Assembly (NCBI GenBank): GCA_003248315.1
Contig: QKWM01000001.1
Coordinates: 744,001 to 808,000 of the forward strand
DNA length: 64,000 nucleotides
Origin: Streptomyces sp. SW4
GTDB lineage: Bacteria > Actinomycetota > Actinomycetes > Streptomycetales > Streptomycetaceae
Direction: 5' to 3'
Shown here piece by piece: positions 8,845 through 17,774 of this stretch; the stretch's first letter is position 1; every line of letters begins with the position of its first letter. The position numbers and the translations under genes are program-made. Below the pieces are notes generated by a model that worked only from the letters and a program-made list of their open reading frames with translations, did not search any database and had not been told where the DNA came from.

Positions 8845-9257
8845 TCAGGTCCAGGCCCGGTAGGGCTCGTCGACCAGCTGGAACACCGGCTCGCCGCGCA
8901 CCGGGTCCTTGGCCGTGGACAGCCGTACCCGGTCCCCGCTGTGGATGCCGATGGGCGGGCCCATCACCCGGCCGCGCACCACGAAGCCCTCCGCCATCTC
9001 GATCAGCGAGACGTTGCGGGCGGCGGGGTGTTGCGGTGCACCACCGTCGAGTGGCGGACGGTCCCGGTGCCCTCGCTGCGCTCCGTGCGCAGGTCGCTGC
9101 CCCGGCAGACCGGGCACAGCAGCCGGTGGTACATCGCCGTGCCGCACCAGGTGCAGCGCTGGAAGACGATGGTCTGGGTGTCCTGGCTCCCGGAATCAAG
9201 CAGGCGCGTCGCGGAGCCGGCTGCCTGCTGAGCGACGCTTCCTGAGTGGTGGTACAC
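8845..9257 (-). CDS. DUF35 Zn-ribbon/OB-fold protein (one frameshift)
   Basis: A rubredoxin-like zinc ribbon followed by an OB-fold. The ribbon is FQRCTWCGTAMYHRLLCPVC (CxxC...CxxC), and the OB-fold contains VSLIEMAEGFVVRGRVMG and GDRVRLS. DUF35 proteins usually partner acyl-CoA thiolases or hydratases in lipid, polyketide or steroid metabolism, often as acyl-CoA-binding subunits. None lies nearby, so the partner must be elsewhere. One C appears missing from a C5 run near 9030. The GTG at 9257 has AGGGAG at proper spacing. A TetR-like operator at 9332-9346 lies upstream, probably bound by the TetR protein encoded next door. Confidence 0.78.
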
Positions 9258-9331
9258 GCTGGTCAACTCCCTGCGCTCGGCCGGAATCCACGTGCGCGGT
9301 GCGTCGTGCCACCGTGCACGGCGACAGCGTA

Positions 9332-9346
9332 TGGCACTGAGTGTCA
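9332..9346. promoter_or_regulatory. putative TetR operator, copy 1
   Basis: The palindrome TGGCACTGAGTGTCA (6 of 7 arm positions match) lies 75 bp before the DUF35 start. A related element is found at 10160-10174 upstream of the tetR gene. Confidence 0.6.
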
Positions 9347-9393
9347 CTCGTAAAGGCACTGCGTACCCTCGATCGCGGGGAGGGCGGCGCCGG

Positions 9394-10128
9394 TCAGTCC
9401 CGGCCGAGCGCTGCTTCCAGCTCCCGCACCACCCGCCACAGCGGGGCGTCCCGCCGGGCGACGACCACCACGACGTCCTCCGGCCGCGCGCCCTGCGCGA
9501 CCGCGGCCGGTGCGCCGAAGGCCGACTGGACGTACGCCAGCGCGTGGTCCACGGTGGCGCCCGCGTCGCCGCGGCCGTCCGAGCGCAGCCAGGAGCGCAG
9601 CGCGTTGTTGTGCGCCGCCACCACCGCCGCCGCGATCACGTCCGCGCGCAGCGTGCCGTCCGGCCGCCCGGCGAACCGCTCCCGCAGATACGCGGCGAGG
9701 GCCCGCTCGTAGCGCCACACCACCGACAGCTCGTAGGCGCGCAGCCCGGGGACCTGCTTGGTCAGGCGGTACCGCTGGACGGAGAAGGACGGGTTCTCCG
9801 CGTACATCCGCAGCACCAGCCGGGCCGCGTCGCACACCCGCCGCACCGGTTCCGCGTCCTCGGGGGAGTCGGCGAGGAACGCGGTCATGTCGGCCAGGCA
9901 CCGCTCGTGGTCGGGGAAGACCACGTCCTCCTTGGAGGGGAAGTAGCGGAAGAACGACCGCCGGCCGACCCCGGCCAGGGCGACGATGTCGTCCACGGTG
10001 GTCTGCTCGTAACCCCGTTCGAGGAACAGCCGGAACGCCGCCGCGACCAGCGCCTCGCGCATCGGCGGCCGTCCGGCCGGGGCCTGGGCCCTCTCCCCGC
10101 GGCGGGGCGCCGCACTGCTGGAGCTCAT
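9394..10128 (-). CDS. TetR-family transcriptional regulator
   Basis: A 244-residue TetR repressor. The N-terminal HTH is ALVAAAFRLFLERGYEQTTVDDIVALAGVGRRSFFRYFPSKEDVVF (residues about 25-70), and an all-helical ligand domain follows. A -10-like TACGTT (10141-10136 on the minus strand) ends 8 nt before the ATG and there is no ribosome binding site, so the mRNA is probably leaderless. The palindrome at 10160-10174 would overlap the -35 region, as expected for autorepression. A similar palindrome precedes the DUF35 gene, its likely target. The ligand is unknown. Acyl-CoA is a guess from the DUF35 link. Confidence 0.87.
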   Translation of the reverse strand: MSSSSAAPRRGERAQAPAGRPPMREALVAAAFRLFLERGYEQTTVDDIVALAGVGRRSFFRYFPSKEDVVFPDHERCLADMTAFLADSPEDAEPVRRVCDAARLVLRMYAENPSFSVQRYRLTKQVPGLRAYELSVVWRYERALAAYLRERFAGRPDGTLRADVIAAAVVAAHNNALRSWLRSDGRGDAGATVDHALAYVQSAFGAPAAVAQGARPEDVVVVVARRDAPLWRVVRELEAALGRD

Positions 10129-10159
10129 GGACGGGAACGTAGCAGCTCACCGGCGTGAA

Positions 10160-10174
10160 TGGCACTCAGTGCAG
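10160..10174. promoter_or_regulatory. putative TetR operator, copy 2 (autoregulatory)
   Basis: TGGCACTCAGTGCAG has the same TGGCACT-N-AGTG core as the element at 9332. It is centred about 38 bp upstream of the presumed tetR transcription start, over the -35 region. It also lies upstream of the divergent gene at 10260. Confidence 0.6.
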
Positions 10175-10259
10175 GGTTGTGGGGGAACTGAGTGCTCCCG
10201 AGGGGCCCGCGGCGGATGATCGCCTACGATCACCGTCAGCCCGTTCCAAGGAGAGCCCC

Positions 10260-11106
10260 ATGCCGTCCGGCCGCCCCCGCATCCTCTACGTCACCGACCT
10301 CGCCTACCAGGCCCGCGGACGGCGCTACTGCGACGAGGACATCTTCCTCACCTCCCGCCTGCGGGACGGCTTCGACCTGGCGCTGTGCCACCCGCGGGAC
10401 GCCGCCGCGCTGATGGACGCCTTCGACGCCGTCGTCGTCCGCAACAGCGGCCCGGTCCTCGGCCACCTCGACGCCCACACCGGCTTCCGCGCGCGGGCGG
10501 CCGCGCTCGGCGCCCGCGTCTACAACCCGCTCACCGGCAGGGCGGACATGGCCGGCAAGCAGTACCTGCTCGACCTGACCGCGGCGGGACACCCGGTCAT
10601 CCCCACCGTCGACCGGCCCGAGGACCTGCACCGGCTGCCGGAGGCCCGGCGGTACGTCGTCAAGCCCAAGCTCGGCGCCGACTCGCTGGGCCTGCGGGAC
10701 GTGCCCGCGGACCGGCTGCGGGAGGTGGTGGCCGCCGAGGCCGGCGAGGTCCTCGCGCAACCGCGCGTCGACTTCGCCTACGAGGTCTCCTTCTACTTCG
10801 TCGACGACGGCTTCCAGTACGCGCTGTACGCCCCCGACCCGGCCCGCCGCTGGCAGCTGGAGCCGTACACCCCACGGCCGAGGACCTCGCGTTCGCCCGG
10901 CGGTTCATCGACTGGAACACGCTCGCGCACGGCATCCAGCGCGTCGACGCCTGCCGCGCCCCGGCGGCGAACTGCTGCTGGTCGAGCTGGAGGACCTCAA
11001 CCCGTACCTGTCCCTGGACGCCCTCGACGAGCCGGGCCGGGACGCCTTCGTCGAGGCGATGACGGCCTCCCTGCGCCGCTTCCTCGCATCGGCGCCGGTG
11101 TCGTGA
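10260..11106 (+). CDS. ATP-grasp superfamily protein (two frameshifts)
   Basis: A protein of about 282 residues. Its N-terminal Rossmann-like part (RPRILYVTDLAYQARGRRY, VVVRNSGPVLG) is followed by the hallmarks of an ATP-grasp fold: RADMAGKQYLLDLTAAGHPVIPT, YVVKPKLGADSLGLRDV and a C-terminal ELLLVELEDLNPYLSL with metal-binding acidic residues. ATP-grasp enzymes join a carboxylate to an amine or thiol with ATP. The substrate here is unknown. C5 runs appear contracted to C4 near 10870 and 10963. The ATG at 10260 has AAGGAGA seven bases upstream. The flavin reductase follows 12 bp downstream. Confidence 0.75.
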
Positions 11107-11118
11107 TGAGCTGAGGCC

Positions 11119-11610
11119 ATGGCGGACATGGACGCGTTCACCGGGCGGCTCGATCCCGACATGTGCGTGGTGACGGCCGCGGCGCGCGGGGAGCGGGCCG
11201 GCTGCCTGGTCGGGTTCGCCTCGCAGTGCTCGCTGCGGCCGGTGCGGTTCGTGGTGTGGCTGTCCGAGGTCAACCGCACCTTCCGGGTCGCGCGGACCGC
11301 CGAGTTCCTCGCCGTCCACCTGCTGGCCCGCGACCAGGTGGGGCTGGCCGAGGCGTTCGGCGGACGGACCGGCGACGACGGGGTCGACAAGTTCCGCGAC
11401 GTCCGGTGGCGCCCTGGGCACGGCGGTGCCGTCGTCCTCGAGGACGCCGAGGCCTGGTTCGTCGGCCGGATCGTGGGGCACGCCGGCGGCGGCGACCACG
11501 TCGGGTTCGTCCTCGACCCGGTCGAGTCCGGTGCCCGCGACGGGGCCGGCGGACCGCTGCTGCGGCTCAGCGACACCCTCGGCATCGACCCCGGCCACCC
11601 CGTGGACTGA
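11119..11610 (+). CDS. flavin reductase-like FMN-binding protein
   Basis: A 163-residue protein with the flavin_reduct fold: an N-terminal MCVVTAAARGERAGCLVGFASQCSLRPVRFVVWLSEVNRTFRVART stretch, then FLAVHLLARDQVGLAEAFGG. Such proteins reduce flavins with NAD(P)H or bind FMN as oxidoreductases. It follows the ATP-grasp gene after 12 bp and is probably in the same transcript. Its stop is 6 bp from the end of the convergent SpoIIE gene. Intact. Partner unknown. Confidence 0.82.
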   Translation: MADMDAFTGRLDPDMCVVTAAARGERAGCLVGFASQCSLRPVRFVVWLSEVNRTFRVARTAEFLAVHLLARDQVGLAEAFGGRTGDDGVDKFRDVRWRPGHGGAVVLEDAEAWFVGRIVGHAGGGDHVGFVLDPVESGARDGAGGPLLRLSDTLGIDPGHPVD

Positions 11611-11616
11611 CCCCGC

Positions 11617-14140
11617 TCACTCCTCCCGCGGCACCCGTATGTCCAGGACGCACACGTCGTCCCGCCGTTCCTGCCCGGCCAGCATCGTGGTCAGCAGCGG
11701 CTCCAGGGCGCCCGGGCCGGTGCCGTGCCCCTCGGTGGCCGTGACCGCCTCCGCCAGCCGCTCCAGGCCCCGGTCGATGCTCTCCTCGGGCCGCTCCACC
11801 AGGCCGTCGGTGTAGAACAGCAGGCGGTCGCCCGGTTCCAGGACGCACTCCGCCTCCTCGTACACCGGGTCGCCGGTCGCGCCCAGCAGCATGCCGCGCG
11901 GCCGGTCGAGGTAGCGCGCGGCGCCCGCGCGCAGCAGCAGCGGCGGCGGATGACCGGCCTGCGCCCACACCAGGCGGCGCCCGTCGGGGCGGTAGCGGCC
12001 CAGGATCATGCTGGCGGTGCCGTGGGCGTCACGGGAGTGCAGCAGCAGCGTGTTCAGGCGGGTCAGCGCCCCGGTCGGCGACGAGCCGGTGGTGACCATG
12101 CCCTTGGCGGTGAACCGGAGCTGGGCCATCGTGGCCACGGCGTCCACCCCGTGACCGGCGACGTCGCCGACGACGAGCAGCGCGTCGCCGCCGGGCATCT
12201 CCACCGCGCTGAACCAGTCGCCGCCGACGTGCACCCCGGACTGCGCGGGCAGATAGGCCACCTCGACGCGCAGCCCGGCCGGCCGCAGCGGACGGCGGGC
12301 AGCGGCAGCAGCGCGTGCTGGAGCCGGGCCGCCAGCGTCCGCTCGGCCCGCAGCACGTCGTGCTGCGACAGCATCGCCCGCTCGCTCTCCACCAGCGCCA
12401 GCTCCACCCGGCGCCGCGTGGTCAGGTCCTGCACGAAGCCGTGCACCTCCACGGGCGTGCCGGAGGGTCGCGCACGGCCTCGGCGACGATCCGCAGATGC
12501 CGTACGCCGACCGGGGTCCGGGTGCGGAACGGCACGTCGCACGGCCGCCCCTCGTCGACCAGCGCGGCGACGGCGCGGGACAGTGCGCCGGTGTCCTCGG
12601 GCAGCGCCAGCCCGGGCAGGTCGGTCAGCGGGATCGGGCCGCGCACCGGGTCCCGGCCGAAGATCACGTACACCTGGCCGGACCAGGCGGCCTCGCCGGT
12701 GACCAGATTCCAGTCGGCCCAGCCGAGCCCGCCCAGCCGCTGGAGGTCGGCCAGCCGCTGCTCCTGCCGGTCCGACAGCGCGCACGGGAGCCAGGTCAGC
12801 ACCAGGCCGCCGCCCAGCGCCGCCGCCCGCACCGCGTACGCCGACGGCTCCTCCGCCCCCGGCGACGCGGCCGGCTCCGCGGTCGCCTCGCCCTCGTACG
12901 GCTCGCCGGTGACCAGCGTGTTCCGGCAGCCCCGCCACAGCGGACCGTCCGCGAACGCCGGGAAACGGTCCAGGAGCCGGGCGCCGACCAGGTCGCCGGT
13001 GCCGGCCAGGTCGCCGGCCCGCGCGGTCGCCGCGTCGATGCGGTAGTCCCGCACCTCGCCGGACGGTCCGCGCACCGGGGTCACCAGCAGCGCCGGGACC
13101 GGCAGCGCGTCGAAGACCTGCTGGACCAGGTCGGCGGCGTTCGCCGGCGGGCCGGGCGGGCGCCGAAGGCGCGCAGCCGGCCGGCGCACAGCCGGGCGAC
13201 GGCCTCCAGATGCCGCCTGGTCCCGGGCGAGAACGCCCCGGCGCGCCTGCGGAGCACACCGAGGCACATGTCGGCGCCCGTCCCGGCCGGCACCGGCAGC
13301 CATGCCCGGGAGCGCCAGCGCTCGGCGGACCGCCGATGAGCAGATACCGCTGCCTGTCCGAGCGAAGTCCTCCAGCCAGCGCGGCTCACCCGAGCGCACG
13401 GCGTCCAGGGCGGCGAGGCCGCTCAGCGGCGGCACCTGACGCCACTGCGCCGCCAGGGTCTCGTCGACACCGGCGTGCCGAGCAGGTCCAGGCCGCCCGT
13501 GGGCGTACGGGCGTAGAGCATGACCGCGTCGGCCCCGACGTCCGGTATGAGGTGCTCCAGCAGGCATTCCGCCAGCTCCTGCGGCGAGCCCACGCCCACG
13601 AGCGCCCGCGCCAGCCCCGCGAGCCCGTCCGCGACATGGCCCGGGGGACCGTCGGGGCATCGGGGCCGTCGGGGCCGTCGGCGGGGTTTGGTCGGGGGTG
13701 CCGGCCGGGGCGTCCGGGTCGGTGGAGGTGTCGCCGGGGTGCCGGCCGGGGTTTCGGCGGTGGCGCCGGCAGGGGTGTCCGCCCGGGTGCCGGAGGGAGC
13801 GCTGCCGGAGGGGCGCGGGGCGGCGGGGAGCGGCTCGGAGGATTCCGCCGTACGGTCGGTCGCGGACAGCGGGGGCAGAAGGCTGCCCAGCGTGATCCAG
13901 CACTCCTCCAGCAGCGTCCGCCGCTCCTCCGGGCGCGCCGCTCCAGCCTCATGCGTGCCGCCTCGGCCGAGCACCCGGTGCGCGCCATCACCGCGCCCTT
14001 GGCCCGCTCCAGGACGGCCGACGCCGCGGTCAGCTCGCACAGCCGGTCCAGCTCGGCCTGCGGCCCCGCGGCGCCCTCGCCCGGTGCGGCCAGGCCGTGA
14101 GCGGCGCCGGGTCCCGCCGGGTGGCGTGCTCGCGCTTCAC
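11617..14140 (-). CDS. ANTAR-GAF-PAS-SpoIIE PP2C phosphatase (several frameshifts)
   Basis: The fragments assemble into one protein of about 840 residues. Order: an N-terminal ANTAR-like RNA-binding helix set (LTAASAVLERAKGAVMARTGCSAEAARMRLE); a low-complexity Ala/Pro/Thr linker; a GAF-like domain (LAECLLEHLIPDVGADAVMLYARTPTGG); a PAS-like region (VQQVFDALPVPALLVTPV, GLGWADWNLVTGEAAWSGQVYVIFG); and the SpoIIE/PP2C catalytic domain (GGDWFSAVEMPGGDALLVVGDVAGHG, YTDGLVERPEE, RRDDVCVLDI). Such phosphatases act on anti-anti-sigma factors. At least six single-base losses lie in G/C runs. The GTG at 14140 is my start choice and is uncertain. Confidence 0.75.
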
Positions 14141-14268
14141 GCGTTGAGCATCGCACACGAAACCGGATTCGCAGACCGGCTCGTCGTACTCCCCGCGTCC
14201 CGGCCGGCCCCGCCCGCCGCGCGTCCGTGACGGCCCGGGCAGGCCGGGAGGCGTACGGGCGGCGGTGG

Positions 14269-14648
14269 TCAGCGTGCGGCGTTGCGCTCGGCCAGGGCCT
14301 CGGTGACCGCACGGACGCTGCGCGCGAGGTGCTGCAGCTGCGCGACCTCGGCGGCGTAGAGCTTGATCGTGTGTTCGATGACCGACTCCGGCACGCCGAG
14401 CCGCGGCAGGTCGGCCCGCGCGGTCTGCAGCGCCGTCCGCGCCATCCGGATCTCGTGCTGCACCTGGATCTGCGCGTGCCGGGCGAGCAGCACCGGGTGC
14501 CGGGCCAGCGGGGGTACCCGGCGTAACGCGCCGGCACCAGCTCGCGCAGCCACTTGGCGGCCGAGCGTTCCCAGTCGTAGCTGCCGGGGATCTTGACCTG
14601 GCAGGGCCAGTCCGGGCGGGTGCGCGTGGACGTCAGGGACATGTTCAT
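14269..14648 (-). CDS. conserved hypothetical protein (one frameshift)
   Basis: A protein of about 126 residues. A conserved-looking N-terminus (SLTSTRTRPDWPCQVKIPGS, YDWERSAAKWLRELVPARYA) leads into a helical C-terminal half (QIQVQHEIRMARTALQTARADLPRLGVPESVIEHTIKLYAAEVAQLQHLARS). The halves are in different frames, joined near 14515. I recognise no known domain. The ATG at 14648 or the one at 14642 could be the start. It lies just upstream of the SpoIIE-type phosphatase on the same strand, so a functional link is possible but unproven. Confidence 0.6.
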
Positions 14649-15002
14649 CGCTTCCGGGGTGTGCGGCGTCGTCGCCGTGGGGCGACGGTTGGGGGCGGCC
14701 CCGGCCTAGGGGATGACCGGGACCGCCGCGGGCGGGCGCTCGCGCAGGCGATGCCCCCGGCCGAACGCCCTCGGGCCGCCGGGGCGGGTAGGAGTCGGCG
14801 GGCCCCGGGCGTTCGTGCGGGTGCGGACGCGATCCGGGACGGCCGGGCCGCGATCCGTGAGCAGTATTTATATATGCCATCCGCAATGCAAGACGTATGA
14901 AAACATTCATGCGCGCTTTGTTGCCGACGAGGCCCCGGCCCTCCGGCCGTGTCGGCGCTGGACCGGAGGCGGTCCCGTGGGGCCGAGCTTCGCGGGACGG
15001 AG
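14649..15002. other. 354-bp intergenic region with an AT-rich island
   Basis: No gene is supported here. Most of the region is very GC-rich, but 14866-14910 is strikingly AT-rich (it includes TATTTATATATG) and ends in the palindrome ATGAA-N4-TTCAT. This looks like a regulated promoter region for the gene starting at 14648. Confidence 0.5.
14897..14910. promoter_or_regulatory. palindrome ATGAA-N4-TTCAT, possible RpiR operator
   Basis: ATGAAAACATTCAT is a perfect 5-bp-arm inverted repeat. RpiR/MurR regulators often bind TGAA...TTCA-type sites, and an rpiR-like gene ends at 15003 beside it. The assignment is inferred from proximity. Confidence 0.4.
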
Positions 15003-15915
15003 TCAGTCCCGCAGGAAGAACTGGTGCTGCTCGGCGAGGTGCTCGTACTCCTCCAGCCGGGCCTGGGTCCGCTCGGGATCGGCGTCGGTCATCGCCTGGA
15101 GCAGGGCCGCGCACATCACGCCCGGCGCCGCGTAGGAGTCGAAGACCAGCCGCGAACCGGTGCCGGTGGCGAAGGTGACGTCGGCCTCGTCGACCACCGG
15201 CCCCAGCGCCAGGTCGGTGATCAGCGCGACCTTGAGCCCGCCCTGCGCGCCACCCGCACGGCGGTCAGCGTCTCGTGGGCGTGCCGGGGCATCGAGAACG
15301 CCAGCACCCAGGTGCCGCCGGCCTCCCGGGACTGCAGCAGCGCGTCGTAGGCGACGCTGCCGCCGAGGGTCACCAGCCGCACGTCCGGATGGATGCGGCG
15401 GGCGGCGTAGGCGAAGTACTCGGCCAGCGAGACGGAGATCCGCAGACCCAGCACGGTCAGCGGGTCGACGCCGCCAGCTTGCGGCCGACGTCGATCACCG
15501 TGCCGGGGTCGGCGAAGTCGCGCCGCAGGTTCTCGAGGTTCTCGATCTCGGCGTCCACCGCGGCCTGCAGCTCGTTGCCGTGGTTCTCCTCGGCCGCGCC
15601 GCCGCCGCGGGTGCCGAGGGCGATCGACTGCAGCCGCTCCCGCAGCGCCGGGTAGCCGCTGAAGCCGACCGCCGAGGCGAACCGGGTGACCGACGGCTGG
15701 CTCACGCCGACACGGTCGGCGAGCTCCGTGATCGACAGGAACGCCGCCTCGGTGAGGTGCTCGATCAGGTACTGGGCGATGCGCCGGTGCCCGGGGAGAG
15801 CCGGGGCCGGTCGAACAGCGTCCGCAGCTGGGACGTCGGGAGGCCTCGGTCTCCGGGGCGGTCCTGCCGAGGTGATCGCTGACGCCTGCGCGCGTGCCTG
15901 CTGCGGCGATGGCAC
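15003..15915 (-). CDS. MurR/RpiR-family transcriptional regulator (frameshifts)
   Basis: An RpiR-type regulator of about 305 residues. Its N-terminal HTH_6 domain (GHRRIAQYLIEHLTEAAFLSITELADRVGVSQPSVTRFASAVGFSGYPALRERLQ) precedes an SIS sugar-phosphate-binding domain. The SIS part includes DVGRKLA, YFAYAARRIHPDVRLVTLGGSVAYDALLQS, WVLAFSMPRHAHETL and a C-terminal AAPGVMCAALLQAM. These proteins sense phosphosugars and control carbohydrate genes. At least three single-base losses disturb the frame (near 15800, 15475 and 15250). The GTG at 15915 has AGGGAGG at good spacing. The target sugar is unknown. Confidence 0.82.
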
Positions 15916-16105
15916 GGGTGCGCCTCCCTTGTCTCCCACGGAGTCTCCCACGGTGGTTCAACATAGCCCACCGGCCGCCCCGACCAGGGGGCCTTCGCGG
16001 ACGCCCGGGCGTGACGGGTGCGCCGGGAGGGATAGCCGCGCCGGGTCCGGGAACCCGGCGCCACGAAAGGCAACCCCCGACAACGGAGCACGAGGAGCCG
16101 CCGTC

Positions 16106-16314
16106 ATGACCGTCCCGGAGGAGAACCGCCGGAAGACCGACACCACGGACGACGTCGTCCAGGACCCGAAGGCCAACCCGGCGCGCACCCGCGAGGAGTC
16201 CCGCGCCCGCGAGGAGGCCGAGGAGTCCGGGGCAGCCAGGGCGCCACGGGCCGCACGATGCGCGAGGCGCTGGAAGAGGCCCGGGTCCGTCCCGACGACT
16301 ACGACGAGAAGTGA
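16106..16314 (+). CDS. small highly charged hypothetical protein (one frameshift)
   Basis: A 69-residue acidic and charged protein (VPEENRRKTDTTDDVVQDPK...TREESRAREEAEESG), probably disordered, with a C-terminal MREALEEARVRPDDYDEK. The two halves lie in different frames because one G of a G5 run near 16232 seems to be lost. The ATG at 16106 follows GAGGAG. No known domain. It precedes the DUF3662 gene by 74 bp on the same strand. Confidence 0.55.
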
Positions 16315-16388
16315 GCGCGAGCCCCGGCACCGGGCCGCGCACGGCCACGTCCCGTACGCACACGAAGCGATGCGAACCGGCAGGTGAC

Positions 16389-16794
16389 ATGAGCATGGCG
16401 CCCTCAGCGCGCTGGAAGAGACACTGGAGAACCGATGGGAAGCGTTCTGGGCGCGGGTGTTCGACCGGGAGCCGGTCGAACTCCTCGACGCCCTGCGCGC
16501 CGAGTGCGACAGCAAGGCGGTGGTCTGCGCCGAGGGGCGCGTCCTGGTGCCCAACGCCTATGAGGTGGCGCTCGCCGACCCCGTCCACGAGGAGCTGTCC
16601 CGGCGCGGCGCCCGCGTGGGCCAGACGCTCACCGACAGTCTGGCCCGGCACGCCGACCGGCACGGCTACGAGTGGGCGGGCCGCTCGCGGTCCACGTCTC
16701 CCGGGCCGACGACGTGCCGGGCGGCCGCTACCGGGTGGCCAGCCGGGTGCTGCCGCACGTCCGCGCCGACGGCTTCCCGCGCGCCACGCCCTGA
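16389..16794 (+). CDS. DUF3662 (FhaA N-terminal-like) protein (two frameshifts)
   Basis: A protein of about 135 residues resembling the N-terminal DUF3662 domain of FhaA: ALEETLENRWEAFWARVFDREPVELLDALRAECDSKAVVCAEGRVLVPNAYEVALADPVHEEL, then ADRHGYEWAGPLAVHVSRADDVPGGRYRVASRVLP. In FhaA this domain precedes an FHA domain and links to Ser/Thr kinase signalling in cell-wall growth. Here there is no FHA domain, so it is a stand-alone version. Single bases are missing near 16397 and 16683. The first residues (after ATG 16389) only make sense after restoring a G. Confidence 0.68.
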
Positions 16795-16842
16795 CCTCCG
16801 CCGCACCGGCACCGACGCCGGCACGGACGCCGGGACAGCGCT

Positions 16843-16937
16843 GACGCCGGCGCCGCACCGCGCTGACGCGGCATCGCACGGACGCCGGCGCCGCACCGCG
16901 CTGACGCGGCATCGCACGGACGCCGGCGCCGCACCGC
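16843..16937. repeat. 38-bp tandem repeat, 2.5 copies
   Basis: A 38-bp unit beginning GACGCCGGCGCCGCACCG is repeated exactly at 16843-16880 and 16881-16918, with a partial third copy at 16919-16937. It fills much of the 206-bp gap between the convergent genes ending at 16794 and 17001. No gene is supported there. Confidence 0.85.
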
Positions 16938-17000
16938 ACCGCCCCTGGCATCGCACCGGCGCCGTCGCCGACCGGCGCCGGTGCCCTCTGCCGGCGGGGT

Positions 17001-17677
17001 TCACCCCGTCCGGTCCCACCCGTCCAGGCGGTCCGTCCGCACCACGAGGTCCGCCCGGTCGCGCGTGGCGGCCACCAGCTCGGCGTTGGGCCCGTCGGAG
17101 CGGTGCACCCAGGCCACCGCCTCCGCGTGCGACTTGCCGAACTCCTCGTGGCGGGCCACCAGCCGGCGTACCCGCTCCGTCTCGTCCAGCTCGCAGAACC
17201 ACACCTCGTCCAGCCGGGCCCGCACCCGCGCCAGGGGCCGTCCGTCAGCAGCAGGTAGTTGCCCTCCGTCACCACCAGCCGGGCCGACGGCGGCACCGGC
17301 ACGGCCCGGCCAGCGGCTGCTCCAGCACCCGTTCGAAACCCGGCGCGTACACCACCTCGCCGGCGCCGTCCGCCCCTCGTCGCCCTCCTCGCGCAGTCGC
17401 CGCAGCAGTGCCGCGTACCCGGCCGCGTCGAAGGTGTCGGGGCGCCCTTGCGGTCCCTGCGGCCCAGCCGTTCCAGTTCGGCGTCGGCGAGGTGGAAGCC
17501 GTCCATCGGCACGTGGGCGGCCCACGGTTCCCCGGTGCCGTTCAGTTCCCGCACGAGGCGCTCGGCCAGGGTCGACTTGCCGGCGCCGGGGCTTCCGGCG
17601 ATGCCGAGGAGGGCGCGCCGGCCGCCGTTCGGGAGCCGGCGGGCGCGGGCCAGGAGGTCGTCGAAGGTGGGCGGCAT
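17001..17677 (-). CDS. P-loop nucleoside/nucleotide kinase-like protein (several frameshifts)
   Basis: A protein of about 228 residues of the uridine kinase/pantothenate kinase-like family. The Walker A motif is GIAGSPGAGKSTLAERLV (near residue 25). Other motifs are VPMDGFHLADAELERLGRRDRKGAP, PDTFDAAGYAALLRRLR, YAPGFERVLEQP, VVTEGNYLLLTDGPW and DETERVRRLVARHEEFGKS. Four or so single-base losses split it over three frames. Members phosphorylate nucleosides, pantothenate or sugars. The substrate is not evident. It is divergent from the beta-phosphoglucomutase gene at 17775. Confidence 0.78.
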
Positions 17678-17774
17678 GCAGCCGAGTGTGTCACCCGCCC
17701 GGCCGTACCGGTGCCCCGGCGCTGTGCGCGGGACCACCCGATGGGACGCGCCGACGCGGGGAACTGTGACGGGT

